Source: Methanobacteriota archaeon (GTDB lineage Archaea > Halobacteriota > Methanomicrobia > Methanomicrobiales > Methanospirillaceae). Taken from it: 64,000 nucleotides of DNA. Shown piece by piece: positions 8,718 to 18,279 of the stretch (the stretch's first letter is position 1; each line of letters opens with the position of its first letter). The stretch is taken from assembly GCA_029547605.1 (NCBI GenBank), contig JAKPPB010000106.1:1-64000 (forward strand). The letters are read 5' to 3'. The notes under the pieces are model-generated. The model saw nothing but the letters and a program-made list of their open reading frames with translations. It had not been told where the DNA came from and made no database searches. The translations under genes and the position numbers were made by a program.

Positions 8718-9406
8718 ACTATCGCTGGTAGTCGTCCTTCCCGAATAAATTTTGTGAATTGTATTCAGAGGCCAACCTCATTACGGAAAGATATCGCGGT
8801 AGTCTTGGTATCTGGCTACTCAAATTGTGTTCAGCCTCATCACTTTTCATAAACGAAGAAAGAACCAGGATTGTGACGAATGGAAAAATACCTTCAGGTA
8901 AGATCGGTTGACCCTTCCAACTGGCATATTGTTCTTGACACCTTCGCTCCATGAGTGCACCTTTTCGAACTATCAGGCCCTCGGAGCATTTCCAGGGTCA
9001 GTGGTAAGGTATCGCACGCACGTGTAAGGAGACTGGGGCCCTCACGAATTGCCGCACATCCACCAACGCTTTTCGTATTTTGCCAAATATTATAGGCAGA
9101 ATTAAAGAACGGTATACATCGTATCGCGGCTTTCCGCCACCTTACCCAGGATGTGATGTCCTCATACGCACCCACCAGGTGTCACGACAGCGGTTAGGTG
9201 AGAGATTTTTAATGCAGGGAGCTAAGTCGAGTCAATAGTCCCACAGAAGGCTGAAAAGTAACATTTTTTTGCACAATATGAGAAAAGGCATTTCTGCCCT
9301 TGCACAATAGCTGTCATTCATGACATGTATGAGAAGTCCATGGATTACGATCCTTTCTTTCGGATATTAAAAAATGGAAGTCCCTACATTATCAAAGAGA
9401 TAAATC
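8718..9406. other. Long AT-richer intergenic region, no supported gene
   Basis: About 690 bases between the pilin-like and PKD genes. Short open frames exist on the minus strand (8719-8952 and 8894-9175) but I recognise neither product. T-runs near 9268 and the AT-rich end around 9365 could serve promoters or terminators. I cannot tell whether this is decayed coding sequence. Confidence 0.4.
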
Positions 9407-10945
9407 TCATGAATCAGGAATAAAGACGCGGTATGTTACGTTCTCCTCCATAAAAAGCCAGTATCCTTTGCCGGGTATGAGTGTCCTTGAATCGTTGTGG
9501 ATCCCCATCCCCCCATTTACAATGGATACTTCGTAGCGCTGGGCGATCGGGTCGAACCCATAACTGTATTTCCAGGAGGAGTATACCGGGAAGAGAGCAT
9601 CCCTCGCGGGTACCTCGGTCAGGTTGAGGATGCCAAATCCATTCCACCCTGAATACAGGTTACGCTCGACAAGTCCCTGCGTGCCGGAAAAGAAGAGAGG
9701 GAGGGTGACGTGCGACGAACTGTAGACCCAGATGCTGTCGGTTGCGTTGAGATGTGTCGCGGGGTACACGCGTTCGTATAACTGGATTGTGCTGTTGTAA
9801 CGCCAGATTGGCCTCCCGGATGTATCGACAGATGTGAATATACTGCCGGAATCAGATCCGGGGGAGAGATATCGCGGGATGGAGATGTGGTTCCATCCTG
9901 GCTCGAACGTGAGCGTAATCCCAGGGACCCCCGTCGGCGTGACGGTGGGGCTGGTGGTCGGCAACGTTGTAGGCCCAGTGGTGGGAACAGTCGTCACCGT
10001 AGTGTGAGGCGAGGTGGTGGGAGCGGTGGTGTGTGTGGTTGTCGGACTGCCCGTGGTAGCAGTGGTGACCGGCGACGTGGTGGGTGTGGTAGTTACAGGG
10101 GTGGTGAATGTTGGAGTAGGGGTTGGGCCGGCGAAATCGAGGGCAATGTTCTGGGAGGTTCCCGACTGGAAATACGCAGTCTGCGGTGCCTGCAACGCTT
10201 CATTCAGCCAGAATGTGATAAGGACAGGTCCTGCTGCGATCTCGCTGCTCGTGGCATAGACCTTGAGCCTCTGATCGAAAGGTCCCGCTCCTCCATACGT
10301 ACCAGGAGAGACCACAACCACCTCTCCTGCATTCCTGGACCCTATCCGTGCGGTGATTCGTGCCCCAGCGGGAACAGGGAGTCCCGACAAGGTAGCCTGC
10401 CCGAAAAACTCCGAGGGAATCTGTACCGTGGGCTGGGTAGTAGGCACAGTGGTTGGCGTGGTCGTGACTTGGGTGGTGGTCGGAATGACCGTGGTTGCGG
10501 TGGTAACCGGCGACGTGGTGGGGGTAGTCGTCACAGGGGTGGTCTGGGTGGGCGAAGGACCCGTGACGGCAATATAGTCGTACTTGATGAGAGAATGATA
10601 CCCTTCGCTGTCAGTCCTGTCCAGCCTGACCGTGAAAATCCCTTCCTGGAGATATGTATGGGAAATAGTACCCGTCGGATCGAATGCGATAGCCCCGTCA
10701 CCAAAATCCCACCTTCTCGAGTCGCCAATCACAGGCAGGCTGCTTGTATCGGTAAAGAGGACATCGAGTGGATAAGAACCGGATGTGATGTTTGCAGTAA
10801 AATCTATGCTTGATGCACCTTCTGCAGGGATAACCATGCCGGCGAATATCAGGAGAAAAATGAGTAAAACCCATGAGAAATATCTATCATTTCCCGGGTG
10901 ATAACTGCATGTCGGCCTTGCAATGCATCTGTCTCCAGGATTCAT
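9407..10945 (-). CDS. Secreted PKD-domain surface protein with Thr/Pro-rich linkers
   Basis: 512 residues. A hydrophobic segment at about 25-42 acts as signal peptide. Domain order: a PKD domain (about 45-128; RRWDFGDGA and ISHTYLQEGIFTV), a Thr/Pro linker, a beta-sandwich module (about 178-270; FFGQATLSGLPVPAGARI), a second Thr/Pro linker, and a C-terminal domain (about 345-512; GWNHISIPRYLSP, then GKGYWLFM). The linkers are probable O-glycosylation sites. The middle module recurs in the protein at 20202-20873. No anchor is seen at the C-terminus. Confidence 0.75.
   Translation of the reverse strand: MNPGDRCIARPTCSYHPGNDRYFSWVLLIFLLIFAGMVIPAEGASSIDFTANITSGSYPLDVLFTDTSSLPVIGDSRRWDFGDGAIAFDPTGTISHTYLQEGIFTVRLDRTDSEGYHSLIKYDYIAVTGPSPTQTTPVTTTPTTSPVTTATTVIPTTTQVTTTPTTVPTTQPTVQIPSEFFGQATLSGLPVPAGARITARIGSRNAGEVVVVSPGTYGGAGPFDQRLKVYATSSEIAAGPVLITFWLNEALQAPQTAYFQSGTSQNIALDFAGPTPTPTFTTPVTTTPTTSPVTTATTGSPTTTHTTAPTTSPHTTVTTVPTTGPTTLPTTSPTVTPTGVPGITLTFEPGWNHISIPRYLSPGSDSGSIFTSVDTSGRPIWRYNSTIQLYERVYPATHLNATDSIWVYSSSHVTLPLFFSGTQGLVERNLYSGWNGFGILNLTEVPARDALFPVYSSWKYSYGFDPIAQRYEVSIVNGGMGIHNDSRTLIPGKGYWLFMEENVTYRVFIPDS
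10051..10105. repeat. Imperfect 55-bp direct repeat, copy 1 (Thr-rich linker)
   Basis: This segment is nearly identical to 10489-10543 and encodes matching Thr/Pro stretches in the two linkers of the PKD protein. It is probably a product of internal duplication or slippage. Confidence 0.7.
10489..10543. repeat. Imperfect 55-bp direct repeat, copy 2 (Thr-rich linker)
   Basis: Pairs with 10051-10105; both share CCGGCGACGTGGTGGG and the ending ACAGGGGTGGT, with scattered third-position differences. Confidence 0.7.
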
Positions 10946-11581
10946 GCACGCATTGTGTCTTCACATTGACAGATATATACTCTTCTGATTCCAGGAGACC
11001 GAGTGCAGGATTGGGAATGCATTAGAATGCATTGGTGCGACGCATATTTTCAAGAACACACACTTACATGCGCGGTTAATTCTCCAAGGTCTGGCGAGGA
11101 TATATTCGGGTCCATATCGCCGCAACTGTTAGATTGGGAAATACCTGAGGAAACAGCATATCTGCTTTCGTCGGATTGCGGGGCGTCCAGGGCAGAACGC
11201 TGGTCCCTAAAAATGCCTGAAGGGATTCAAACAACTTTCTCAGAATGGCCGCACAAAAGGTGTTCAGCCACCTTAAGAAATACACACAATCAAGAATTAC
11301 CTCTCAAATTAATGTGAGATCCGTTCACGCCGCAGTATGGCTTAATTCCATACTACAGGATGTGGAGCAGGTCAGGTTCGAAAACCGAATACCACGATCA
11401 GTTCCATGGATCTCCCCCACCCATCTGCCCGAGAATCTGGGACTTTGTGCCCCCAAAAAGGCCTTTTCAAAGACTTTTGGTTTAACGCACGCACACCCGA
11501 TCGTTTACCAGACCCCTTTGAGAAGACCCGTACCGGGTCAGGGTCTATCCGGAAGAAGAAGTGGAGCGGTGGAGGGGTGTT
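10946..11581. other. Intergenic region downstream of glnK1, possible decayed coding sequence
   Basis: About 635 bases. A frame on the minus strand (11076-11285) and one on the plus strand (11003-11317) are open but unrecognised. A hairpin GACCCG-TAC-CGGGTC lies at 11525-11539, downstream of glnK1 on its strand, and may help end that transcript. Otherwise nothing supportable. Confidence 0.4.
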
Positions 11582-11923
<342 letters not shown>

Positions 11924-13120
11924 CTATACCCGCTCCCCGTGCTGGGAGATATCAAGACCGACATACTCCTCCTCTTCACTCACGCGCAATCCGATTACCT
12001 TGTCCACCGCGAAAGCCAGTATGAAGGTGACAACGAAGGCATATACGAGTGCCGCAAGTGCCCCGGCAGCATTTGCAAGGAACTGGGTGACATTTCCCTC
12101 GATAAGACCCGAGTACCCGTTCACCGCGGCGACTGCAAATATCCCGGTCGCAAATGCACCCCAGAGACCACCCATCCCGTGGATGGACCATGCATCCAGG
12201 CTCTCGTCAAGACCCTTGTTGATTCGCCACAGCATACACGCGTAACAGAGGAGCCCTGCGACAATCCCGATGGCGATGGCTCCAGTCACCGTCACGTATC
12301 CCGCAGCGGGAGTGATCGCGACGAGTCCGGCAATCGCCCCACTCACCATGCCGAGTGAACTCGGTTTGCCCCTCACCCAGCTCGCAGCAAGCCAGGCAAG
12401 GCCTCCTGCCGCTGCAGATATGTTCGTGACCATGAACGCATTTGCAGCGATGCCGTCAGCAGCAAGTGCACTCCCTGCGTTGAACCCGAACCAGCCGAAC
12501 CAGAGCAGTGCGGCGCCGAGCAGGGTCATCGGGATGTTGTGCGGCTCCATGGTATACTTCCCGAAACCCGCCCTCTTTCCGATGACCATCGCCACGGCAA
12601 GGGCCGCAAAACCCGAGCTGATGTGAACGACAGTCCCGCCAGCGAAATCGAGCGCCCCGAATGCCATGGCCCACCCACCTCCCCAGGCCCAGTGAGCAAG
12701 AGGGTCGTAGACAAGTGTTGTCCAGAGGAGGGCAAAGACCAGGAAGGCAGAGAGTTTTACCCTCTCAGCAAAGCCGGATGTCACGATAGCCATTGCAATC
12801 GCGGCGAACACGAGCTGGAACGCCACGAAGAGGAGGGGCGGATAGCCCTGGTCTCCGGCCTCGATTCCAATACCCTGCAGGCCCGCAAACTGGAGATTCC
12901 CGATGAACCCCCCAATATCCTGTCCAAACGCCAGCGAATAGCCCATCACCACCCACTGGATGCTGACGAGCGCAAAGACGATGAAGGAGAGCGCGACCAT
13001 GGAGATGAAGTTCTTTCTCCGGACCAGTCCCCCGTAGAAGAATCCCACGCCAGGCGTCATCAGCATCACCAGGGCTGTGGCAGTCAGCAACCATGCGGTG
13101 GTCCCCGTGTCTAATGTCAT
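11924..13120 (-). CDS. amt: Ammonium transporter Amt
   Basis: 398 residues from ATG at 13120, preceded by a good Shine-Dalgarno sequence (CAGGAGATTCAA). The N-terminal [16 protein letters not shown] and multiple membrane helices identify an Amt/Rh channel. The twin pore histidines appear as [10 protein letters not shown] and [11 protein letters not shown]. It conducts ammonium or ammonia into the cell. It forms an operon with the glnK copy behind it. A promoter with an NrpR-like operator sits about 325 bases upstream, with a small open frame in between. Confidence 0.95.
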   Translation of the reverse strand: MTLDTGTTAWLLTATALVMLMTPGVGFFYGGLVRRKNFISMVALSFIVFALVSIQWVVMGYSLAFGQDIGGFIGNLQFAGLQGIGIEAGDQGYPPLLFVAFQLVFAAIAMAIVTSGFAERVKLSAFLVFALLWTTLVYDPLAHWAWGGGWAMAFGALDFAGGTVVHISSGFAALAVAMVIGKRAGFGKYTMEPHNIPMTLLGAALLWFGWFGFNAGSALAADGIAANAFMVTNISAAAGGLAWLAASWVRGKPSSLGMVSGAIAGLVAITPAAGYVTVTGAIAIGIVAGLLCYACMLWRINKGLDESLDAWSIHGMGGLWGAFATGIFAVAAVNGYSGLIEGNVTQFLANAAGALAALVYAFVVTFILAFAVDKVIGLRVSEEEEYVGLDISQHGERV

Positions 13121-13143
13121 TTGAATCTCCTGAACCCTTCTTT

Positions 13144-13434
13144 TCAATTCTCTAACTGATACTCAGCCTGCATTAAGGTGATTTCCAGCCGGCAGGGATC
13201 ACAGCGGGATTGGGGATCGCTCCTTTTCAAGGGACATCCGAATATCTCTCCATTATGAAGATGAGGGATCACCCATTCTCCGCAGCATCCTTCCCTGGAC
13301 CGGTATATCAAATGGTACCTGGTCTGGTGCCCGGTGGGCAGCAATTCATCCCTTCGGGCAGAATTCTTCCCTTTCCCGGAAGGGGACATGGGTAAGACCC
13401 TGTTTCCCGTTGAGTTGAACCAGACGTGTATCAT
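13144..13434 (-). CDS. Possible 96-residue protein leading the amt-glnK operon
   Basis: This frame starts at an ATG (13434) only about 6 bases after the predicted transcription start of the amt promoter and stops 23 bases before the amt start codon, so it fills what would be a very long leader. Codon choice looks like that of the neighbours. Five cysteines occur, including CC, GCPL and CDPC. I do not recognise the product. It could equally be a non-coding leader; I rate it as a candidate only. Confidence 0.35.
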   Translation of the reverse strand: MIHVWFNSTGNRVLPMSPSGKGKNSARRDELLPTGHQTRYHLIYRSREGCCGEWVIPHLHNGEIFGCPLKRSDPQSRCDPCRLEITLMQAEYQLEN

Positions 13435-13443
13435 TTGATTGGT

Positions 13444-13470
13444 AGAAGTATGGTTCTATGTTATATATAT
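13444..13470 (-). promoter_or_regulatory. amt promoter with NrpR-like operator
   Basis: On the minus strand a TATA box (ATATATATAA, complement of 13461-13470) is followed by the inverted repeat AGAA-N6-TTCT at 13444-13457. The NrpR repressor of methanogens binds GGAA-N6-TTCC; this site keeps the GAA-N6-TTC core. An equivalent site lies at the glnA promoter. Placement near the expected transcription start fits repression under nitrogen excess. Confidence 0.5.
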
Positions 13471-13667
13471 TTTTTGTTTTTTTCTAATGAAAATATCCCT
13501 GAATGGAAAAGATCAGGCAGGATCCATAGACTATCAAACGATAATTGAGAGAATTATTGCATGAAAGCGATTATGGTGCCGGGGAGTCCCCGGCACACCA
13601 GAGCACAATGACCGGGATTAACCGGTCAGGAGAAATTTTTCGGGAGGACCAACAGTATCACTACATA

Positions 13668-13997
13668 TCAGGCCTCCACCTCCCCAGTCCGTATCCTGAT
13701 CGATTGCAGCACGTCAACCACGAATATCATTCCGTCACCAGGTTTTCCGGTAAACGCATGGGCAGTGATGGCCCGGACTACCGCATCTTCAAGAGAATCG
13801 GGGACAACGATATCGACTCTTACTTTTGGGAGAAGGTCGACGTTGAAGATGCCTCCGCGAAACTGGAGCCCGATTCCCCCCTGCTTTCCCCTTCCCATCA
13901 CTCCCTTCAGCGTCATTCCAAAAATCCCCTCTTTTTCAAGGGCTTTTTGTATGAAGGGTATCCTCTCTTCCCTGACAATTGCAGAGATGCTCTTCAT
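13668..13997 (-). CDS. glnK: PII signal protein GlnK (copy 2, glnA-linked)
   Basis: 109 residues with the PII fold: MKSISAIVREERIPFIQKAL at the start and DGMIFVVDVLQSIRIRTGE at the end. In the T-loop (GLQFRGGIFNVDLLPKV) the enteric Tyr51 position is Phe. It follows glnA on the same strand, after a T-rich terminator and a 254-base gap. Probable role: sensing 2-oxoglutarate and modulating glutamine synthetase, as shown for GlnK1 of other methanogens. Start at ATG 13997 with GAGGAAAG upstream. Confidence 0.92.
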   Translation of the reverse strand: MKSISAIVREERIPFIQKALEKEGIFGMTLKGVMGRGKQGGIGLQFRGGIFNVDLLPKVRVDIVVPDSLEDAVVRAITAHAFTGKPGDGMIFVVDVLQSIRIRTGEVEA

Positions 13998-14176
13998 GAC
14001 TTTCCTCAGATCTCTCTACGGCTTAGACGTTCCACTTCACACTTGAAGGGTTGATCCAACCCGGTTCCTGGGAAGATTGGGAGCCAGTGGTTCTCTGTCA
14101 TCTCCTTTCCGAGAGGGCTCACTAACCATCCCAGGCTTGCCCCTTCTTCCTCGTGATTGCGATCCATGGCAAGAGC

Positions 14177-14201
14177 TTTCCTTCAAATCGATGGAAGGAA
14201 A
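14177..14201. repeat. Inverted repeat in the glnK2 leader
   Basis: TTTCCTTC and GAAGGAAA form an 8-bp stem around a 9-base spacer, between the glnA terminator and glnK2. It might be a hairpin in the leader or a protein site; half-sites point outward (TTCC..GGAA), unlike the NrpR operator. Confidence 0.45.
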
Positions 14202-14231
14202 TTATTTGTTGTAGGATAAATAATTATCTAT

Positions 14232-14251
14232 TTTGTATTAAAGAAAAAAAA
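14232..14251 (-). terminator. Oligo-T terminator of glnA
   Basis: Directly after the glnA stop codon the minus strand reads a run of eight T followed by further AT-rich sequence, the usual archaeal termination signal. Confidence 0.55.
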
Positions 14252-15580
14252 TTAATAGGTTGCCAGGTAGCGGTCAAGTTCCCAGGGATGCACTGCAAGC
14301 CTGAACGAATCGGTCTCCAGCTGTGCAATGGAGTTAAGACCGTCCATGATGTGGGTACCCATCGCGCTCTTTATCACGTCATCGTTGTTGAGTTCCGCGT
14401 TTGCTTCGATAAGGCTCCCGGGGAGCATCTCAATCCCCCGTGTCTTCCTCTCCTTTTCAGAGAGATGGTAAATATTCACGTCGGTGCTTTCCGGAGGTTC
14501 GATCTTTTTCTTAATCCCATCAAGACCTGCTGCGAGCATCGCTGCAAAACAGAGGTATGGGTTGCACATTGGATCCGGACTGCGGAACTCGGCCCTCGTA
14601 CTATTCCCGCGGGCAGCGGGAACCCTCACCAGCGCGGAACGGTTGGAGGCACTCCATGTGATGTACACAGGGGCTTCATAGCCAGGGACGAGACGTTTGT
14701 AAGAGTTTATCGTCGGATTCGCGACCCTGGTGATTGCCTTGGCATGCTCAAGTATACCGCCGATATAATGGTATGCAGTTGACGACAACTGGTTCTCCCC
14801 CTTTGGATCGTAAAATGCATTCTTGCCATTCTTTGAGAGAGATCCATGGGTGTGCATCCCGCTCCCGTTGATACCGGCAATAGGCTTGGCCATGAAGGTT
14901 GCATGGAGGTTGCGCTTTAGCGCGAGGGTCTTTGTCGCAAATTTGAAGGTGATTACCTTATCAGCGGTATCAAGCGCATTACTATACTTGAAATCAATTT
15001 CGTGCTGGCTCTCGGCCACCTCGTGGTGGGATGCCTCGATCTCAAAGCCCATCTGGGTGAGGGCAAATACAATATCCCTGCGCACGTCTTCTGCCCAGTC
15101 TGTAGGGGCAAGGTCAAAGTATCCACCGAAGTCCTGGTATACCGTGGAAGGCCGGCCGTCTACCATCTTGAAGAGGAAAAATTCAAGCTCGGGGCCGGTG
15201 TTGAATGAAAAGCCCATAGATTTTGCTTTTTCAATCTGCTTTTTCAGGATATATCTCGGGTCACCTTCGAAAGGTTTGTTCCCGTAGGTATAGACGTCGC
15301 AGATGAAACGGGCAACTCTGGCATCTGCAGGCCTCCAGGGGAGGATTGCATAGGTATTTATATCCGGCTTCAGGAGCATGTCGGACTCTTCGATCCGTGC
15401 GAACCCCTCGATGGATGATCCATCAAACCAGATCCCTTCAGTGAGCGCTTTTTCTGCCTGCTGGACCGGGATAGCCACGTTTTTGGGCATTCCCTGGATA
15501 TCCGTGAACTGCAGGCGAAGGAACTTGACCAAGTCTGCATCAATCCGTTCCAGCATCTCAGACACAATGTCTCTGCTCAT
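14252..15580 (-). CDS. glnA: Glutamine synthetase type I
   Basis: 442 residues. GSI signatures are complete: DGSSIEGFARIEESDM, the metal-binding ELEFFLF, the ATP-site AGINGSGMHTHGSLSKNG, and the NRSALVRVPAARG loop. The length and lack of the adenylylation segment of GSI-beta enzymes place it with GSI-alpha, which is regulated by feedback and small proteins. It makes glutamine from glutamate, ammonia and ATP. It is divergent from the glutamate synthase operon, completing the GS-GOGAT cycle, and has an NrpR-like operator over its predicted transcription start. Confidence 0.96.
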   Translation of the reverse strand: MSRDIVSEMLERIDADLVKFLRLQFTDIQGMPKNVAIPVQQAEKALTEGIWFDGSSIEGFARIEESDMLLKPDINTYAILPWRPADARVARFICDVYTYGNKPFEGDPRYILKKQIEKAKSMGFSFNTGPELEFFLFKMVDGRPSTVYQDFGGYFDLAPTDWAEDVRRDIVFALTQMGFEIEASHHEVAESQHEIDFKYSNALDTADKVITFKFATKTLALKRNLHATFMAKPIAGINGSGMHTHGSLSKNGKNAFYDPKGENQLSSTAYHYIGGILEHAKAITRVANPTINSYKRLVPGYEAPVYITWSASNRSALVRVPAARGNSTRAEFRSPDPMCNPYLCFAAMLAAGLDGIKKKIEPPESTDVNIYHLSEKERKTRGIEMLPGSLIEANAELNNDDVIKSAMGTHIMDGLNSIAQLETDSFRLAVHPWELDRYLATY

Positions 15581-15582
15581 AT

Positions 15583-15617
15583 GGAAATTAACTTCTACCT
15601 AATCAGATATATATTTA
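15583..15617 (-). promoter_or_regulatory. glnA promoter with NrpR-like operator
   Basis: TATA box TAAATATATAT (complement of 15608-15617) lies about 22 bases before GGAA-N6-TTCT (plus strand 15583-15596), which differs from the NrpR consensus GGAA-N6-TTCC by one base and would cover the transcription start just ahead of the start codon. Confidence 0.6.
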
Positions 15618-15714
15618 ATGTAACAGGCCAGATAGTGATGGAGACTATGCATCAGGCCAGGTATCATTATCTTTATGCCGGACTGAATTACGGGCAACGC
15701 AGGCCGTGGTTGAT

Positions 15715-16767
15715 ATGTGTGGAATAATTGGAGTTATAGACAGGTCAAAGGAACGCATGGACGGCCGGGCGATTCGATCGGCGCTCTCCATGATGGATGA
15801 ACGGGGAAGCGGGGAAGGCGCCGGTTATGTTGCCTATGGGGCATTCCCGGAATTTGCTGATTACTATGCCATCCACGTCTTCTTTGATGCGATCCACGAG
15901 ACAAAAGCGGCGGTTGACCAGGAGTTATCCAAGTGGGGCACCATCGTGCACGAAGAAGAGATCCCTACCTACGAGCAGCAGAATATCAGGAAGATCCACA
16001 CCCCCTGGAGATACTTCTTTCAGCCGGATGCACGTCTCATGCCGAGGAGCACCACACCAGAAGACGACATCATCATGCACCTTGTGATGAAGGTAAACAC
16101 AAGCATCCCTGGAGCACTCGTCTATGCCTCCGGAAAGAACATCGCCATCTTCAAGGCTTCGGGGTGGCCCGAGGAGGTTGCTGATTTTTACCGCATCCAG
16201 GACTACAAGGGATACATTTGGCTGGGCCACAACCGGTACCCCACCAACACCCCAGGGTGGTGGGGCGGCGCACACCCCTTCAACCTCCTCCACTGGAGCG
16301 TGGTCCATAACGGTGAGATCACTTCCTACGGGACCAACCGCCGCTACATAGAGAGCTATGGATACCGCTGTACAATGTTCACCGATACAGAGGTGGTGGC
16401 ATACCTCTTTGATCTCCTGGTCCGACGCCACCACCTTGCCCCTGAACTCGCAGTAAGGGCGCTTGCACCACCCTTCTGGGACGAGATAGACCGCATGCCA
16501 GGAGGCGAAGCATACCTCAACCGGGCAATCAGGCTGACATATGGGCCGGCACTGATGAACGGCCCGTTTGCCATCGTGGTGGCCAAGCCCGACGCAATCG
16601 TTGGATTCACCGACCGCATCAAGCTCAGGCCCCTTGTTACCGGCACCATGGGACCCCGCCTGTACATATCGAGCGAGGAAGCGGCGATCAGGGTGATGGA
16701 GCCGGAGGTCGGCGACATTACCATGCCACGCGCAGGGGAGCCTGTCATAGGCAGGGTGTATTCATGA
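15715..16767 (+). CDS. Glutamate synthase, glutamine amidotransferase subunit
   Basis: About 350 residues. Starting at ATG 15715 leaves Cys2 (MCGIIGVIDR) as the N-terminal nucleophile of a class II glutamine amidotransferase; upstream GTG codons would bury it. LGHNRYPTNTPGWWGGAHPF and VVHNGEITSYG are the glutamine-binding motifs. It releases ammonia from glutamine for the FMN subunit. It is the first gene of a four-gene operon; the next gene starts inside its stop codon (ATGA). Archaeal GltS is commonly split in this way. Confidence 0.9.
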   Translation: MCGIIGVIDRSKERMDGRAIRSALSMMDERGSGEGAGYVAYGAFPEFADYYAIHVFFDAIHETKAAVDQELSKWGTIVHEEEIPTYEQQNIRKIHTPWRYFFQPDARLMPRSTTPEDDIIMHLVMKVNTSIPGALVYASGKNIAIFKASGWPEEVADFYRIQDYKGYIWLGHNRYPTNTPGWWGGAHPFNLLHWSVVHNGEITSYGTNRRYIESYGYRCTMFTDTEVVAYLFDLLVRRHHLAPELAVRALAPPFWDEIDRMPGGEAYLNRAIRLTYGPALMNGPFAIVVAKPDAIVGFTDRIKLRPLVTGTMGPRLYISSEEAAIRVMEPEVGDITMPRAGEPVIGRVYS

Positions 16768-18272
16768 CCATCGGAAGCGTCCCCGTCAAATTCAGGATAT
16801 CCGTTGATCACGACCAGTGCATGCTCTGCGGCCGCTGTGTGGAGAACTGCCCGTACGACGTCTTCCGCCTGGAGAATGGGAAGATCCACGTGAATTCAAG
16901 GAAATGCGTGGCATGCCACCGTTGCATCGCAATGTGCCCCCGCGATGCCATCAATATCAGGGAACGGCCTGTGGATTACCGCAGCCATCCCGTCTGGACC
17001 ACGGAGACCAGGGAAGCAATCTACAATCAGGCACGGACGGGAAAGATCATCCTGGCCGGAATGGGGAATGCAAAACCCTACCCCATCATTTTCGACAGCC
17101 TCGTACTTGATGCCTGCCAGGTGACGAACCCAAGCATCGACCCGCTGCGCGAGCCGATGGAACTTCGCACCTACCTTGGGAAGAAACCATCGCGTCTCGA
17201 GACCAGGCAGCGAGACGGTGATGTGGAAGTGCTCACCTCGCTTTCCCCGAACCTGCAGCTCGAGACCCCCATCATGATAGGCCATATGAGCTACGGTGCC
17301 ATCAGCCTGAACGCTCAGGCGAGCATCGCAAGAGCGGTTTCCGACGCAGGAACCTTCATGGGAACCGGAGAAGGAGGACTCCACCAGTCACTCTATCCCT
17401 ACCAGGACCACATGATTGTCCAGGTGGCCTCTGGACGGTTTGGTGTTGATATTAATTACCTTGAGAGAGGTGCCGCAATCGAGATCAAGATAGGTCAGGG
17501 CGCAAAACCCGGTATCGGCGGCCATCTGCCAGGGGAGAAGGTATGTGAGGATGTCTCCTGCACGCGGATGATACCTGTCGGAAGCGATGCCATAAGTCCC
17601 GCCCCCCACCATGACATCTACAGCATCGAGGACCTCAAGCAGCTCGTGCGGAGCCTGAAAGAGGCCACGGAATGGAAGAAACCAGTATTCGTGAAGATAG
17701 CGGCGGTCCATAATTCTGCGGCGATTGCAGCTGGTATCGCCAGGTCCGCCGCTGATGCAGTCGTGATAGACGGATTCCGCGGTGGAACAGGAGCTGCGCC
17801 AAGGGTATTTCGTGACCATGTAGGGATCCCGGTTGAAGCGGCGATTGCCAGCGTGGATGCAAAACTGCGTTCACAGGGAATCAGGAACGAAGTCTCACTG
17901 ATCGCAAGCGGAGGTATCCGCGAGAGTGCAGACGTGGCAAAGGTGATCGCCCTCGGGGCCGACGCGGTATATATCGGGACAGCGGCGCTTGTTGCAATGG
18001 GCTGCCGTGTCTGCGGCACCTGTTACCGGGGCCTGTGCCCATGGGGAATCGCGACGCAAAGACCCGACCTCGTTGCCCGCCTTGACCCCGAGATCGCTTC
18101 CCGGAATGTTGGAAACCTGATCCATGCATGGACCCTTGAACTGTCGGAACTGATGGGTGCGGCGGGAATCAACAGTATCGAGTCCCTCCGGGGCAACCGG
18201 GACCGGCTGAGGGGATACCTCCTTGACGAGTCTATCATGAAGGTGCTCGATGTCAGACCAGTGGGGGCCTGA
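16764..18272 (+). CDS. Glutamate synthase, ferredoxin/FMN-binding subunit
   Basis: 502 residues. An N-terminal two-[4Fe-4S] ferredoxin module (CMLCGRCVENCP and CVACHRCIAMCP, about residues 18-60) is joined to the FMN-dependent synthase barrel. MSYGAISLNAQASIA, GTGEGG and KPGIGGHLPGEKV line the active site, and CRVCGTCYRGLCPWG holds the 3Fe-4S cluster. It catalyses reductive transfer of ammonia to 2-oxoglutarate. This ferredoxin-fused form is typical of archaea. The following genes overlap or abut it. Confidence 0.93.
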   Translation: MTIGSVPVKFRISVDHDQCMLCGRCVENCPYDVFRLENGKIHVNSRKCVACHRCIAMCPRDAINIRERPVDYRSHPVWTTETREAIYNQARTGKIILAGMGNAKPYPIIFDSLVLDACQVTNPSIDPLREPMELRTYLGKKPSRLETRQRDGDVEVLTSLSPNLQLETPIMIGHMSYGAISLNAQASIARAVSDAGTFMGTGEGGLHQSLYPYQDHMIVQVASGRFGVDINYLERGAAIEIKIGQGAKPGIGGHLPGEKVCEDVSCTRMIPVGSDAISPAPHHDIYSIEDLKQLVRSLKEATEWKKPVFVKIAAVHNSAAIAAGIARSAADAVVIDGFRGGTGAAPRVFRDHVGIPVEAAIASVDAKLRSQGIRNEVSLIASGGIRESADVAKVIALGADAVYIGTAALVAMGCRVCGTCYRGLCPWGIATQRPDLVARLDPEIASRNVGNLIHAWTLELSELMGAAGINSIESLRGNRDRLRGYLLDESIMKVLDVRPVGA

Positions 18273-18279
18273 TGCCGTT

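Noticed and set aside
9887..10813. 308-codon plus-strand frame over the PKD gene
   Set aside because: Arg/Gly-rich product created by the complement of Thr/Pro linker repeats; the PKD protein on the other strand has clear domains.
14177..14201. TTTCCTTC/GAAGGAAA inverted repeat as an NrpR operator
   Set aside because: Half-sites are oriented TTCC..GGAA, opposite to GGAA-N6-TTCC, and spacing differs.
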